DNA of 32,609 nt from Candidatus Kuenenia stuttgartensis (GCA_945906725.1 CAMDRI010000053.1:1-32609), one strand, 5' to 3'; shown: positions 23,068-31,172, numbered from the stretch's first letter. Notes: a model not told the origin generated them from the letters alone. Translations and numbers: made by a program.

Positions 23068-23661
23068 ATAGTCGACGACAGCATCTTTGGCCTGATGCTG
23101 ATCATTATCTCCGCCGTCTTTGGACCAATTGCGGTGACTTACCGTCTTCGGAGCTAGACGGATGAGAAACCCGACCGATGGCAAGAGGGCGTTTGGATTC
23201 TGTTTGGTCTCAGGCTGAGCGCGGTGCCCTGTGTCGTTAGCGGGGTCGTCTGGATGATCGACTCGCAACGAATAACCTGGTCGGCGATGCCGATTCCGGT
23301 TTGGCTGCGTTGGGCAAGCGTGGCGATTGCGGGATGCACCGGCCTTCTGGTGTGGTGGACCTTTCAAAACCTCGGCAAAAATCTGACAGACACCGTCGTC
23401 ACGAGACGCGATTCTTCGTTGTTCACCAGCAGCCCGCATCGCTTCGCCCGGCATCCGTTGTATCTCGCGTTCCTGCTCGGCCTCATCGGCGTCGGCTTGG
23501 CAACGGCCAATTGGTTCGTCCTGTTGGTGGGTTTAGTTCCGTTCGGGTTCATCGTCGCTCGCACCCGAATTGAAGAAGCGAAATTGGTTGAGCGGTTTGG
23601 CGTCGAGTACCAGGAATACATGCTCCGCGTGGGCCGATTGTTCCCACGAATCAGGTGGTGA
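23068..23661 (+). pseudogene. ICMT-like methyltransferase broken by an in-frame amber codon
   Basis: One frame encodes a membrane protein of the isoprenylcysteine carboxyl methyltransferase-like family across a single TAG at 23155-23157. Before it lies a membrane helix ending VTYRLRS. After it come TDEKPDRWQEG and further helices, then the family core: LGKNLTDTVVTR, HRFARHPLYLAFLLG and RIEEAKLVERFGVEYQEYM. Homologues as I remember them read through this point, so TAG may derive from CAG (Gln). The start is also in doubt. A strong AAGGAGG at 23056-23062 is followed five bases later by ATA (23068), perhaps a decayed ATG. ATG 23063 hits a stop after two codons, and GTG 23044 overlaps the previous stop. 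ATG 23224 could still yield a shortened 145-residue protein. Confidence 0.7.
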
Positions 23662-23691
23662 GCGATCGTCGCCCTCGATCGCCGAAGCTCG

Positions 23692-24246
23692 TCAGTCTCG
23701 CAGCAGAAACTCCTGCACACGCTCAAGCGGAAGATTCAGCCACAAGGCGATTTCTTCTGGTGCGAAGCCAGTTCTCATCAGTCGCTGAATCATGCCCCGC
23801 TCGTCCTCCGAAACGCGCCGCGTGCGATGTAACGGTGTGATCGTTTCACGCGCCGGGGGCGAATCTGCGGCCATCGTTTCGTGGGCGGTCTCCACCATCG
23901 GCTCGTGCGACCGGTCTTCCGTCGTGGGAAGTTCTGCCGCTCCGATCACCTGCGGGAAGTCTTGCAGCACCGCCTCCCATTCGGCGATGTCATCGTCGAG
24001 GTCGTCTCCCAAGGCATCGAGAATCTCCCGATAGGCTGCCGCGCGAGACTCCGGAGAGGTTGCAGGTGGAGCGGCGTTGCCGCGACGTGCTCCACTCGGA
24101 CTGTTGGCGTTGGCCGCACATGGCACGTCTCGCTCGACTTTGCCGCGCCGACTCAGCGTTACTCGCAGTTGCTCCGACAGAACGACCAGCAAGCCGGCGA
24201 TCAAGCTCGCACCAGCAATCGCTCCCGCAATGATGAATGGCGACAT
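23692..24246 (-). CDS. Membrane-anchored protein with C-terminal HTH-like segment
   Basis: The 184-residue product has one N-terminal membrane helix (about 4-24, IIAGAIAGASLIAGLLVVLS). A hydrophilic, acidic and proline-containing middle follows (about 40-140, with DALGDDLDDDIAEWEAVL). A C-terminal helical block (about 146-184) contains MIQRLMRTGFAPEEIALWLNLPLERVQEFLL. This last part resembles a helix-turn-helix of the sigma-region-4 or DUF6115 kind. It could bind DNA or another protein near the membrane. I recognise no named family. It is downstream of larC on the same strand, separated by the hairpin at 24277-24343. Confidence 0.6.
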   Translation of the reverse strand: MSPFIIAGAIAGASLIAGLLVVLSEQLRVTLSRRGKVERDVPCAANANSPSGARRGNAAPPATSPESRAAAYREILDALGDDLDDDIAEWEAVLQDFPQVIGAAELPTTEDRSHEPMVETAHETMAADSPPARETITPLHRTRRVSEDERGMIQRLMRTGFAPEEIALWLNLPLERVQEFLLRD

Positions 24247-24276
24247 CCCGTTGTCTCCCGTCCTTGGGCTTGGTTT

Positions 24277-24343
24277 GTAGGATGGGCACTCCTGCCCGTC
24301 CTATGTTTCGCGAAAAGAGGACGGGCAGGAGTGCCCATCCTAC
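24277..24343. repeat. Perfect 26-base inverted repeat hairpin
   Basis: Arms 24277-24302 and 24318-24343 are perfectly complementary over 26 bases. The 15-base loop contains its own palindrome, TTTCGCGAAA. It lies between the larC stop (24351) and the start of the membrane-anchored protein gene (24246). It may terminate larC transcription or be a dispersed element; the minus-strand phrase GWALLPVL encoded here is familiar from spurious planctomycete reading frames. Confidence 0.9.
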
Positions 24344-24350
24344 GACGCGA

Positions 24351-25727
24351 TCAATGTTTCTTCTTCTTTTTCTTCTTTTCGTGATCATGGTCATGGCTGT
24401 GATCATGGTCATGTCCGCCGTCGTGATCGTGTGAATGATCGTGGTCATGGCAGACATCATGGTCGTGGCTGCGGTCATCGTCATGCGAATGAGCGCGGTC
24501 GTGGTCGTGGCCATGGCCATGGTCATGGTCATGGTCATGCTGCTCAAATACGGCTTCGAGGTGCTTGGCATAAGCCTGCTCGGCTGTGCGATAAACCTCG
24601 CGAATCGGTATTCGGCGTTCGGCAGCGATCTTCGCGCAGGAGTCGAATTCTGGCGTAAACAGCGGCCGTTCGCCGTGACGCCAGCCGAGCTTGCCATGCA
24701 GTTGGCCGATCGGAGTTTCAATGACGCACGATTGCCGAGCACGCTTCGAGCGTTGCATCAACGAGCGACGGATGCCGAACGTCGCAGTCTCGGTGAAGAT
24801 AATGTCTTCCATCTGGTCCATGTCAGACGGTCGGCAGAGGACGCTCAGCAACACGCCGGGGCGATTCTTTTTCATTTGGATCGGTGTCGTGAAAACTTCA
24901 ACCGCTCCCGCCTCGAACAGTTTTTGTTTCGTGTATCCGATGACCTCCGGCGAAACATCGTCCAGGTTCGTTTCGAGTTGAATGACCTCGTCCGATTCCG
25001 GCAGCGTCGTGCTCTCGCCGACGAACAACCGCAGGAGGTTGGCTCGATCGGGGAAGTCGCGGCCACCCGCTCCGTAGCCGATCGCCTCGACGGTCATCGG
25101 CGGCAAGGCCGAATACCTCGTGACGAGGGCTTTCAGAATCGCGGCACCGGTCGGTGTGGTCAGTTCGGCTTCAATCGGCAGATCGACCAGTGGGATTCCT
25201 TTGAGCAACTCGGCCGTGCCGGGAGCTGGCACTGGGCAGATACCGTGAGCAATCTCAATCCGTCCGCGTCCCGTCGGGACCGGGCTGGAGATGACTTCGT
25301 CGACTCCGAGCAAATCAAATCCAATCGCCGCCCCGACGATGTCCACAATCGAGTCGATCGCGCCGACCTCGTGGAAATGAATCTTGTCGAGCGTCGTGCC
25401 ATGCACGCGGGCCTCAGCCTCGGCGATGTGCTGGAAGATTTTCAGAGCAAGTTTCTTTTGCGATTTGGTCAGCTCCTCGGCTCCCTCGATCAGTTTGGTG
25501 ATGTCGGCGAGGTGTCGGTGAGCGTGTTGTTCCGGGTGCTGGACTTCGATCTGCAACGCTCGGAAGCCCCCTTTGACGACCGTCTCGACATGCAGTTCGA
25601 CGTCCGGCAGACCCAGCGAATCAATCCCGCGCACGATCGTTTCGACGTCCGCTCCGGCGTCGATCAGCGCCGCCAAAGTCATGTCGCCGCTGATGCCGCA
25701 AATGCAGTCGAGATACGCAATCCGCAC
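24351..25727 (-). CDS. larC: Nickel-pincer cofactor biosynthesis protein LarC with His/Asp-rich tail
   Basis: The 458-residue protein matches LarC, the CTP-dependent cyclometallase that inserts nickel into the pyridinium-dithiocarboxylate mononucleotide cofactor of lactate racemase-type enzymes. Segments typical of the family are AYLDCICGISGDMTLAALID (about 4-23), KIHFHEVGAIDSIVDIVGA, TPTGAAILKAL, GYGAGGRDFPDRANLLRL and LETNLDDVSPEVIGY. The last 62 residues (about 397-458) are nearly all His and Asp, with more than 20 His, and end in a lysine run. Such tails bind nickel in HypB- and SlyD-type proteins. The start is GTG 25727, directly before the conserved AYLDC segment; frames extending further upstream cross the divergent folE gene. 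No larA, larB or larE is in the window. Confidence 0.9.
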   Translation of the reverse strand: MRIAYLDCICGISGDMTLAALIDAGADVETIVRGIDSLGLPDVELHVETVVKGGFRALQIEVQHPEQHAHRHLADITKLIEGAEELTKSQKKLALKIFQHIAEAEARVHGTTLDKIHFHEVGAIDSIVDIVGAAIGFDLLGVDEVISSPVPTGRGRIEIAHGICPVPAPGTAELLKGIPLVDLPIEAELTTPTGAAILKALVTRYSALPPMTVEAIGYGAGGRDFPDRANLLRLFVGESTTLPESDEVIQLETNLDDVSPEVIGYTKQKLFEAGAVEVFTTPIQMKKNRPGVLLSVLCRPSDMDQMEDIIFTETATFGIRRSLMQRSKRARQSCVIETPIGQLHGKLGWRHGERPLFTPEFDSCAKIAAERRIPIREVYRTAEQAYAKHLEAVFEQHDHDHDHGHGHDHDRAHSHDDDRSHDHDVCHDHDHSHDHDGGHDHDHSHDHDHEKKKKKKKH

Positions 25728-25780
25728 GGTGAAGTCCTTGAGTTTCGAGGGCTGATCATTGAGGCGGCGGATTCTAGTGG

Positions 25781-25798
25781 TGGTCGGAATGCCGACCA
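25781..25798. repeat. Short hairpin upstream of larC
   Basis: TGGTCGG (25781-25787) and CCGACCA (25792-25798) flank four bases. It lies 54 bases upstream of the larC GTG, in the region between divergent larC and folE, where it might be an operator. No other evidence supports a regulatory role. Confidence 0.4.
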
Positions 25799-25826
25799 AT
25801 GGCAATCGGTGGCAATCTCGACGACA

Positions 25827-25916
25827 CAAAAACGGTAACACGGCTGTCGGCGATCGGCTCACGGCGTTCGGCCGGCCGCCGAATGCCGACAGCCAATTGC
25901 CGTTGTACCGTTTTTG
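25827..25916. repeat. 90-base compound palindrome between larC and folE
   Basis: Outer arms CAAAAACGGTA/TACCGTTTTTG (25827-25837, 25906-25916) and middle arms GGCTGTCGGC/GCCGACAGCC (25842-25851, 25885-25894) are perfect. Inner arms GGCGTTCGGC/GCCGAATGCC (25863-25872, 25878-25887) have one mismatch and overlap the middle arm. The stretch 25728-26031 holds no gene; it must contain both divergent promoters. Confidence 0.8.
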
Positions 25917-26031
25917 AATTTGGCGTGTACGTGGATAGCCGCCAGGATCGCTTCTACAATCCGAGCGTCTTGTAGCGCCGCCGGAACGGAAGCCCGATCC
26001 GACGGCGTTTTGCTTCAACGAAAGCGAGATC

Positions 26032-26619
26032 GTGAGCGATACCTCAGCGAATCCGACAGCAGTGGACTTGCCGCGCATCGAGCGGGCGGTTCGTGAAATC
26101 TTAGCCGCGGTCGGTGAAGACCCGAACCGTGAAGGATTACTCGAGACGCCCGGCCGAGTCGCGCGGATGTACGCCGAGTTGTTCTCTGGCCTGCATTCCG
26201 AGCCGGCTCGGCACCTGCAAAAAGTCTTCACGGAAGATTACGACGAACTGGTGCTCGTGCGCGACATCACGTTCAACAGCATGTGCGAGCACCACCTGTT
26301 ACCGTTCATCGGCAAGGCTCACGTCGGCTACTTGCCCAATGGCAAGATCGCCGGGTTGAGCAAACTGGCTCGTGTCGTCGAAGAGGTCTCGCGCCGGCCG
26401 CAGGTGCAGGAGCGGATGACGCACACGATTGCCGATTTGCTGCACAAGGAACTCGACGCGAAAGGAGTCGTCGTTGTGCTGGAGGCGGAGCACTCCTGCA
26501 TGTCGATTCGCGGCGTGAAGAAGCCCGGCAGCATTACGATTACCAGCGCGGTGCGCGGCCTGTTTCTCACGAATCAATCCAGCCGCGCCGAAGTCATGTC
26601 GCTGATCAATCAGAGGTAG
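26032..26619 (+). CDS. folE: GTP cyclohydrolase I
   Basis: The 195-residue protein matches FolE type I, which converts GTP to 7,8-dihydroneopterin triphosphate, the first step of folate and tetrahydrobiopterin synthesis. The zinc ligands are visible: Cys85 and His88 in MCEHHLLPF, and Cys156 in [17 protein letters not shown] (about 40-48), [18 protein letters not shown] and RPQVQERMT are also conserved. Length is normal for the family (about 190-220). The start is GTG 26032, supported by the AAAGCGAGAT stretch just upstream, although no strong Shine-Dalgarno is seen. It is divergent from larC and followed after eight bases by the membrane protein gene, which suggests co-transcription. Confidence 0.95.
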   Translation: MSDTSANPTAVDLPRIERAVREILAAVGEDPNREGLLETPGRVARMYAELFSGLHSEPARHLQKVFTEDYDELVLVRDITFNSMCEHHLLPFIGKAHVGYLPNGKIAGLSKLARVVEEVSRRPQVQERMTHTIADLLHKELDAKGVVVVLEAEHSCMSIRGVKKPGSITITSAVRGLFLTNQSSRAEVMSLINQR

Positions 26620-26627
26620 CTGACGAC

Positions 26628-27509
26628 ATGATTGCTCAGTTTGCATTGCGTCTGATCTGCGGCATGAGCCTGATGTGGGCACTGATGCCGCGTCGCCAAG
26701 TGACCTCTGGATTCTTCCGAATTCAGATGCTGGTGGTCATGGGGTTAGGGGTGCTCGCGTCGCTGAGTGCATCGATGCAGGCGCAGTCGGCAATTCGTGA
26801 GGCGGGATCATCGGAATTGGCTGCGGTTCTCCCGTCGCCATTCTTGGCGAGTTTGCCGGAGGGACTCATCGCGGCCATGGGATTTGTCGGTTCCGTTTTT
26901 TGGACGCTGGAACGGCGAAGAGCTGGGGCACTTATCGGATTTGTCGTGCTGGGTCTTTCCGCCGAATTGATTGCGGCTCCAATTGCGAACGCTGGTTCCG
27001 ACTTTTATGGCATCGGATTTCGCGACACGATTTTGAAATTCGGTGCCCCGACGGTGTCATCCGCATGTCATCCGCTGCTGGCGGTTGCGTCGGAATTCGT
27101 TGGTGCGGCGGTCTTGGGAAGCACGGTCGTGGGGATGTTGCTGGGGCACTGGTACTTGACGACACCAACGATGTCGATTGATCCGTTGAAGCGGCTCAAT
27201 CTGTTTCTGGGCATCGCGGGTGTGCTGCGGTTCGTGGTCTCTGCTGTGATCGTGCTCATGTTTATGGGCGGGGCGATCGATGCGAACGATCGAATCACCA
27301 GTTTGTCGGCGGCACCGAGTACTTGGATTGGACTCCGGTGGCTGGCGGGGGTCATCGGGCCGCTTGTCGTCAGCCTGATGGTTTGGCGAATCTTGAAGTA
27401 CCGCAACACGCAGGCGGCAACCGGCGTGTTGTTTGTCGGTGTGATCTTGGCATTCATCGGAGACATGACGGCGGCGTTGCTGCTCAGCGAGACGAAGTTG
27501 CCGTTGTGA
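26628..27509 (+). CDS. Polytopic membrane protein of unknown function
   Basis: The 293-residue protein has about seven or eight hydrophobic helices (for example around 5-20, 33-50, 80-93, 100-120, 148-170, 190-212, 235-250 and 265-288). GHWYLTTPTMSIDPLKRLN near the middle is a distinctive hydrophilic motif. There is no clear signal peptide or catalytic signature. I do not recognise the family, though similar proteins occur in planctomycetes. ATG 26628 is eight bases after the folE stop. A longer frame extending back into folE is a shadow of that gene. Confidence 0.7.
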   Translation: MIAQFALRLICGMSLMWALMPRRQVTSGFFRIQMLVVMGLGVLASLSASMQAQSAIREAGSSELAAVLPSPFLASLPEGLIAAMGFVGSVFWTLERRRAGALIGFVVLGLSAELIAAPIANAGSDFYGIGFRDTILKFGAPTVSSACHPLLAVASEFVGAAVLGSTVVGMLLGHWYLTTPTMSIDPLKRLNLFLGIAGVLRFVVSAVIVLMFMGGAIDANDRITSLSAAPSTWIGLRWLAGVIGPLVVSLMVWRILKYRNTQAATGVLFVGVILAFIGDMTAALLLSETKLPL

Positions 27510-27515
27510 ACCGCC

Positions 27516-27543
27516 AATCAAAAATCAAAAATCGAAAATTTTC
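27516..27543 (+). repeat. AT-rich heptamer run before the zinc-ribbon gene
   Basis: Three heptamers, AATCAAA, AATCAAA, AATCGAA, and a degenerate AATTTTC end directly at ATG 27544. The run occupies the place of the ribosome binding site; no Shine-Dalgarno sequence is visible. Confidence 0.6.
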
Positions 27544-28041
27544 ATGTGGATCGTCTTTGAATGTCCGTCGTGTCATGGCCAGAACGTCACCGAAGTCGGC
27601 GGCGAAACGATCGCATTGCGCTGCTCGGCATGCGAGTGGGAGCGACCGGTGGCCGAGGAACATCGTGCGGCGAGCGAGCCGGCGGATTGTGTCGTCTGCG
27701 GCTGCGGAGACTTGTGGCGACAGAAGGATTTTCCGCAGCGTCTGGGAATCCTGATGGTCGGCACCGGAGCGTTGGTGAGTACGATTTTCTGGTGGTACAT
27801 GATGCCGGCTTGGGCGATCGGCGTGTTGCTGCTGTTCGCGTTGCTGGATGGGGTGCTCTACACTTTGATGCCTGATGTGTTGGTGTGTTATCGGTGCCAT
27901 GCTCGGCACCGCCACACGCCGCTCAACGGACGGCACGAACGGTTCAGTCTCGAAACGCACGAGCGTTACCGGCAGGAGGAGATTAGGCTGGAAGAGATGG
28001 GACGGAAGCCTGAAATTCGAAACTCAAACTCCGAAGTTTGA
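27544..28041 (+). CDS. Zinc-ribbon membrane protein of unknown function
   Basis: The 165-residue protein has an N-terminal zinc-ribbon-like segment with pairs CPSC (Cys7, Cys10) and CSAC (about 27-30). A further CVVCGCG group (about 49-55) follows. Two membrane helices come next (about 68-85 and 88-107, MVGTGALVSTIFWWYMMP and IGVLLLFALLDGVLYTLM), then CYRCHARHRH (about 114-123). The fold suggests a metal-binding, membrane-attached protein, but the function is unknown. Its last codons (PEIRNSNSEV) are encoded by the left arm of the inverted heptamer array at 28012-28077. The TGA stop falls in that array. Confidence 0.65.
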   Translation: MWIVFECPSCHGQNVTEVGGETIALRCSACEWERPVAEEHRAASEPADCVVCGCGDLWRQKDFPQRLGILMVGTGALVSTIFWWYMMPAWAIGVLLLFALLDGVLYTLMPDVLVCYRCHARHRHTPLNGRHERFSLETHERYRQEEIRLEEMGRKPEIRNSNSEV

Positions 28042-28077
28042 ACAAGCTCCTCTTCGGATTTCGAGTTTTGGAATTCC
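28012..28077. repeat. Inverted, degenerate heptamer array at a gene junction
   Basis: Left units GAAATTC, GAAACTC, AAACTCC, GAAGTTT (28012-28039) and right units TTCGGAT, TTCGAGT, TTTGGAA, TTCC (28053-28077) keep a seven-base period. About 21 of 26 positions of the two arms can pair. The array covers the stop codon of the zinc-ribbon gene and reaches the Shine-Dalgarno of the FAD/Fe-S dehydrogenase gene. Confidence 0.7.
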
Positions 28078-28091
28078 TGGAGGGATCACTT

Positions 28092-31000
28092 TTGGACGAC
28101 CAGCGGCAGCGCATCGTCGAGGACTTGTCGGGCGTGTTCGCGGGTGAGATCGCCTGCGATGCGCTCACGGTCGCGATGTTTGCCAGCGATGCGAGTTGGT
28201 ATCAGATTGAACCGCTGGGAGTCGCGTTTCCGTCCAGTCGCGACGATGTCATCACGCTCGCCAAGTACGCGGCCGAGAAAAAGATTCCGCTGATTCCGCG
28301 CGGATCTGGTTCCAGTGTGACGGGTGGTGCTCTCGGACTCGGATTGATCGTCGATTGTTCGCGGCATCTGACGAAGATCGAGCCGCTCGGCCCCGACACC
28401 GTGCGTGTCGAGGCGGGTGTGGTGCTCGACGATCTGAATCGCGTGCTGCGTGAACAGGGCCGCTACTTTCCACCGGACCCGTCGAACCCCGCAGTCACGA
28501 CGATAGGCAGCATGTTGGCAACGGATGCGGCGGGGTCTCGCTCGATGCGTGTTGGTTCGACGCGCGACCATGTTCGGTCCATTGAAGTTGTTCTGCCCGG
28601 CGGCCAGTGTGTCGAACTCGGCAACGAACCGCTCGAAGGAACTGCCTCCTCCAAGGAAACTGGCAAACCGGCGGTCGAGTCTTTGCTGAGCGATCCGTTG
28701 GGAGCGGTGACGGACAGCGTCACGGCACTGGCCGCCTCGTTGCTGAGAGGCAGCGGCGCCGGCCTGAAGGCGACCGAGGCTGAGGTTCGACAAGGGCTCG
28801 TCAGCCGCTTGGCACGCATCTTGTCCGAAGGCGAGAACCTCATTCGTGAGAAGCAACCGCCAATTCCCCGGAATTGTTCCGGATACTTTTTGCGCGGCGT
28901 GTTGTCGCGGACGCATTTGCATGCCGCGCGGTTGCTGGTCGGCTCCGAAGGAACGCTGGGCCTGTTCACGGCGGCGACGTTGCACACGGCACCGCTGCCA
29001 ACCGGTCGCGGAGTCGCATTGCTGGTGTTCACCAGCTTGGATGCGGCCGTCGATGCGGTTCACGCCTTGAGCGATCAGCTTCCCAGCGCGTGCGACTTGC
29101 TCGACCGGCGACTGCTGACGCTTGCACGCGAGGCCGATGCTTTTTTCACGCACATCATCCCACCGACCGCCGAGGCGGCGTTAATCATCGAGCAGACGGG
29201 CTTCAGCGAGACTCAAGCTCGTGACCGAATTCGCTTCGCGGTTGAGACGGCGAAACGCTTCGACGGTCACTTGGCGGCGGACGCCTACGACTACGACTCT
29301 GCCGAAATGCTGTGGTCTTTGCCGCGCAAAGTCGTGCCGCATCTCAATCGCGTGCAGGGAGCGATCCGTCCGCAGCCGTTCGTCGAAGCATTCGCGGTAC
29401 CGCCGGAGAAGCTGCGTGAGTTTCTCGGCCGGATGCAGCGAGTCCTGCAAAAGCACGAGGTGATCGCGTCGTTGTACTCGCATGCGGCGGCGGGGCAGAT
29501 TCACTTGCGGCCGTTTCTTCCCAATCCGACTCCGGCCAACGGCCCGCGAATCGAGGCACTTGCGCGCGACTTGTACCAATCCGTCTTCGAGGTCGGCGGC
29601 ACGATCAGCGGCGAGCACGGCGACGGCCTGTCACGCACCAGCTTTCTTCGTTCCCAGTACGGTTCGCTGTATCGAGTCTTTCAGCAGGTCAAGGACATCT
29701 TCGATCCGCTGCACTTGATGAACCCCGGAAAAATCGTCAGCGACGATCCACACTTGACGATCAAGAACCTTCGTCCGGCGGCTGGGCCGGGAGACCCGCG
29801 CCAAGTGCTCGGCGCGGGTCTCCCGGCCCCGCCGCTGATCGAGCTGAATTTGAAATGGACGCCAGACGAACTGCTGACGGAAGCAGCAACCTGCAACGGC
29901 TGCGGCATGTGCCGCACGCAAGCCCCCGAGTTGCGGATGTGCCCGTTCTTTCATGTCGATCCGACCGAGGAGGCTTCTCCGCGCGCGAAAGCGAACATCG
30001 TCCGTAATTTCTTGGCCGGCCATTTGTCGCCGCAGGAATTCGCCTCGGCGGAAATGAAGCGAATTGCCGATCTTTGCTTCAACTGCAAGCAATGCGAGTT
30101 GGAATGCCCCGCGAACGTCAACATCCCGCAAATGATGATCGAGGCGAAAGCCGCGAACGTTGCGGAACATGGCCTCGATCGGGCCCACTGGATTCTGTCC
30201 CGAGCGTACTCGTTCGGTGCGATCGGCTGCCTGTTGAGTTGGTTCGTGAATTGGAGCTTGAACAACCCGGCCTCGCGGTGGCTGCTGGAGCGGTTTGTCG
30301 GTATTCATCGGCAACGCAAGCTTCCGACGTTCGCTCGCAAGCCGCTGCTGGACTCGATCCCACGCGAGCTGACGGAAGTCCCCCACGATTTTGGCAAGGA
30401 TCGGCCCGTCGTCTATTTCGTCGATCACTTCGCAAACTACCACGACCCGGAACTCGGCCGAGCGTTCCTGGCGATCCTCGATCACAATGGCGTTCGCGTG
30501 CATGTCCCGGAAGATCAAACGATCTCCGGTATGGCGATGATCTCGGCCGGCGACATCGGTGCCGCTCGCAAAGTGGCTGAGAAAAACATCCGCGAGTTGT
30601 CCGAACTCGCGCGCGAGGGAATCCCGATCATCTGCACCGAACCTGCTGCCGCTCTCTGTTTGAAGTACGAATACCCACGACTGTTCGACCACCCTGACGT
30701 GCAAGTCGTGGCCGATCAAGTTGTCGAGGCAACTGACTTCCTCGCAGGGTTGCTCGCCAAAAAACAACTCCGAACGGACTTCGGCCCGCTGAAATTGACC
30801 GCGGCCTACCACACTCCGTGCCATCTGAAGGCCTTGCATCACGGCAGCCCGGTGCTCAAGCTGCTGGAGCAGATTCCCGAATTGGAAGTTTTCGCCATCG
30901 AGAAAGGTTGCTCCGGCATGGCCGGCGCGTTTGGCCTGACTCGCGAGAACTTCGACACGTCGCTGCGCATCGGCCACGACCTGATCCAGCACATGCGAGA

Positions 31001-31172
31001 AACCGACGTCAACATCGGCCTCACCGAGTGCAGTAGTTGCAAGATGCAGATGGAGCAAGGCACAAACATTCCCACTCTGCATCCGTTGAAATTGCTCGCG
31101 ATGTCCTACGGACTGATGCCAGAAATTCACCAACGCCTCCAGCGAGCCACCAAGAAACTCGTCGTCACATGA
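28092..31172 (+). CDS. Fused FAD-linked dehydrogenase and Fe-S (CCG) protein
   Basis: The 1026-residue protein joins a GlcD/D-lactate dehydrogenase-like flavoprotein with a GlcF-like iron-sulfur part. The N-terminal FAD_binding_4 domain (about 40-210) has PLIPRGSGSSVTGGALG and GSMLATDAAGSRS. The FAD-oxidase C-terminal domain (about 300-550) has GTISGEHGDG. A ferredoxin-like region has CNGCGMC (Cys601 on) and CFNCKQCELECP (about 662-673). Two cysteine-rich (CCG-like) modules follow (HTPCHLKALHHG, KGCSGMAGAFG, ECSSCKMQM). Such proteins oxidise D-2-hydroxy acids and pass electrons to the quinone pool. The start is TTG 28092, with GGAGGGA at 28077-28083 upstream and the conserved MDDQRQRI opening; an upstream TTG (28038) lies in the repeat. 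It overlaps moaD by four bases (ATGA). The exact substrate is unknown. Confidence 0.85.
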   Translation: MDDQRQRIVEDLSGVFAGEIACDALTVAMFASDASWYQIEPLGVAFPSSRDDVITLAKYAAEKKIPLIPRGSGSSVTGGALGLGLIVDCSRHLTKIEPLGPDTVRVEAGVVLDDLNRVLREQGRYFPPDPSNPAVTTIGSMLATDAAGSRSMRVGSTRDHVRSIEVVLPGGQCVELGNEPLEGTASSKETGKPAVESLLSDPLGAVTDSVTALAASLLRGSGAGLKATEAEVRQGLVSRLARILSEGENLIREKQPPIPRNCSGYFLRGVLSRTHLHAARLLVGSEGTLGLFTAATLHTAPLPTGRGVALLVFTSLDAAVDAVHALSDQLPSACDLLDRRLLTLAREADAFFTHIIPPTAEAALIIEQTGFSETQARDRIRFAVETAKRFDGHLAADAYDYDSAEMLWSLPRKVVPHLNRVQGAIRPQPFVEAFAVPPEKLREFLGRMQRVLQKHEVIASLYSHAAAGQIHLRPFLPNPTPANGPRIEALARDLYQSVFEVGGTISGEHGDGLSRTSFLRSQYGSLYRVFQQVKDIFDPLHLMNPGKIVSDDPHLTIKNLRPAAGPGDPRQVLGAGLPAPPLIELNLKWTPDELLTEAATCNGCGMCRTQAPELRMCPFFHVDPTEEASPRAKANIVRNFLAGHLSPQEFASAEMKRIADLCFNCKQCELECPANVNIPQMMIEAKAANVAEHGLDRAHWILSRAYSFGAIGCLLSWFVNWSLNNPASRWLLERFVGIHRQRKLPTFARKPLLDSIPRELTEVPHDFGKDRPVVYFVDHFANYHDPELGRAFLAILDHNGVRVHVPEDQTISGMAMISAGDIGAARKVAEKNIRELSELAREGIPIICTEPAAALCLKYEYPRLFDHPDVQVVADQVVEATDFLAGLLAKKQLRTDFGPLKLTAAYHTPCHLKALHHGSPVLKLLEQIPELEVFAIEKGCSGMAGAFGLTRENFDTSLRIGHDLIQHMRETDVNIGLTECSSCKMQMEQGTNIPTLHPLKLLAMSYGLMPEIHQRLQRATKKLVVT
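29784..29829. repeat. In-frame perfect palindrome in the FAD/Fe-S dehydrogenase gene
   Basis: Arms 29784-29802 and 29811-29829 are perfectly complementary over 19 bases, with an 8-base loop. They encode the linker peptide GPGDPRQVLGAGLPAP between the flavin and ferredoxin parts (about residues 565-580). Confidence 0.9.

Noticed and set aside
24435-25838. 467-residue plus-strand frame with a Met/Val-rich start
   Set aside because: The start is the antisense of the larC His/Asp tail repeat; the rest is a shadow of larC.
29631-31133. 500-residue minus-strand frame
   Set aside because: It is opposite the Fe-S half of the FAD/Fe-S dehydrogenase, whose cysteine motifs are unambiguous.
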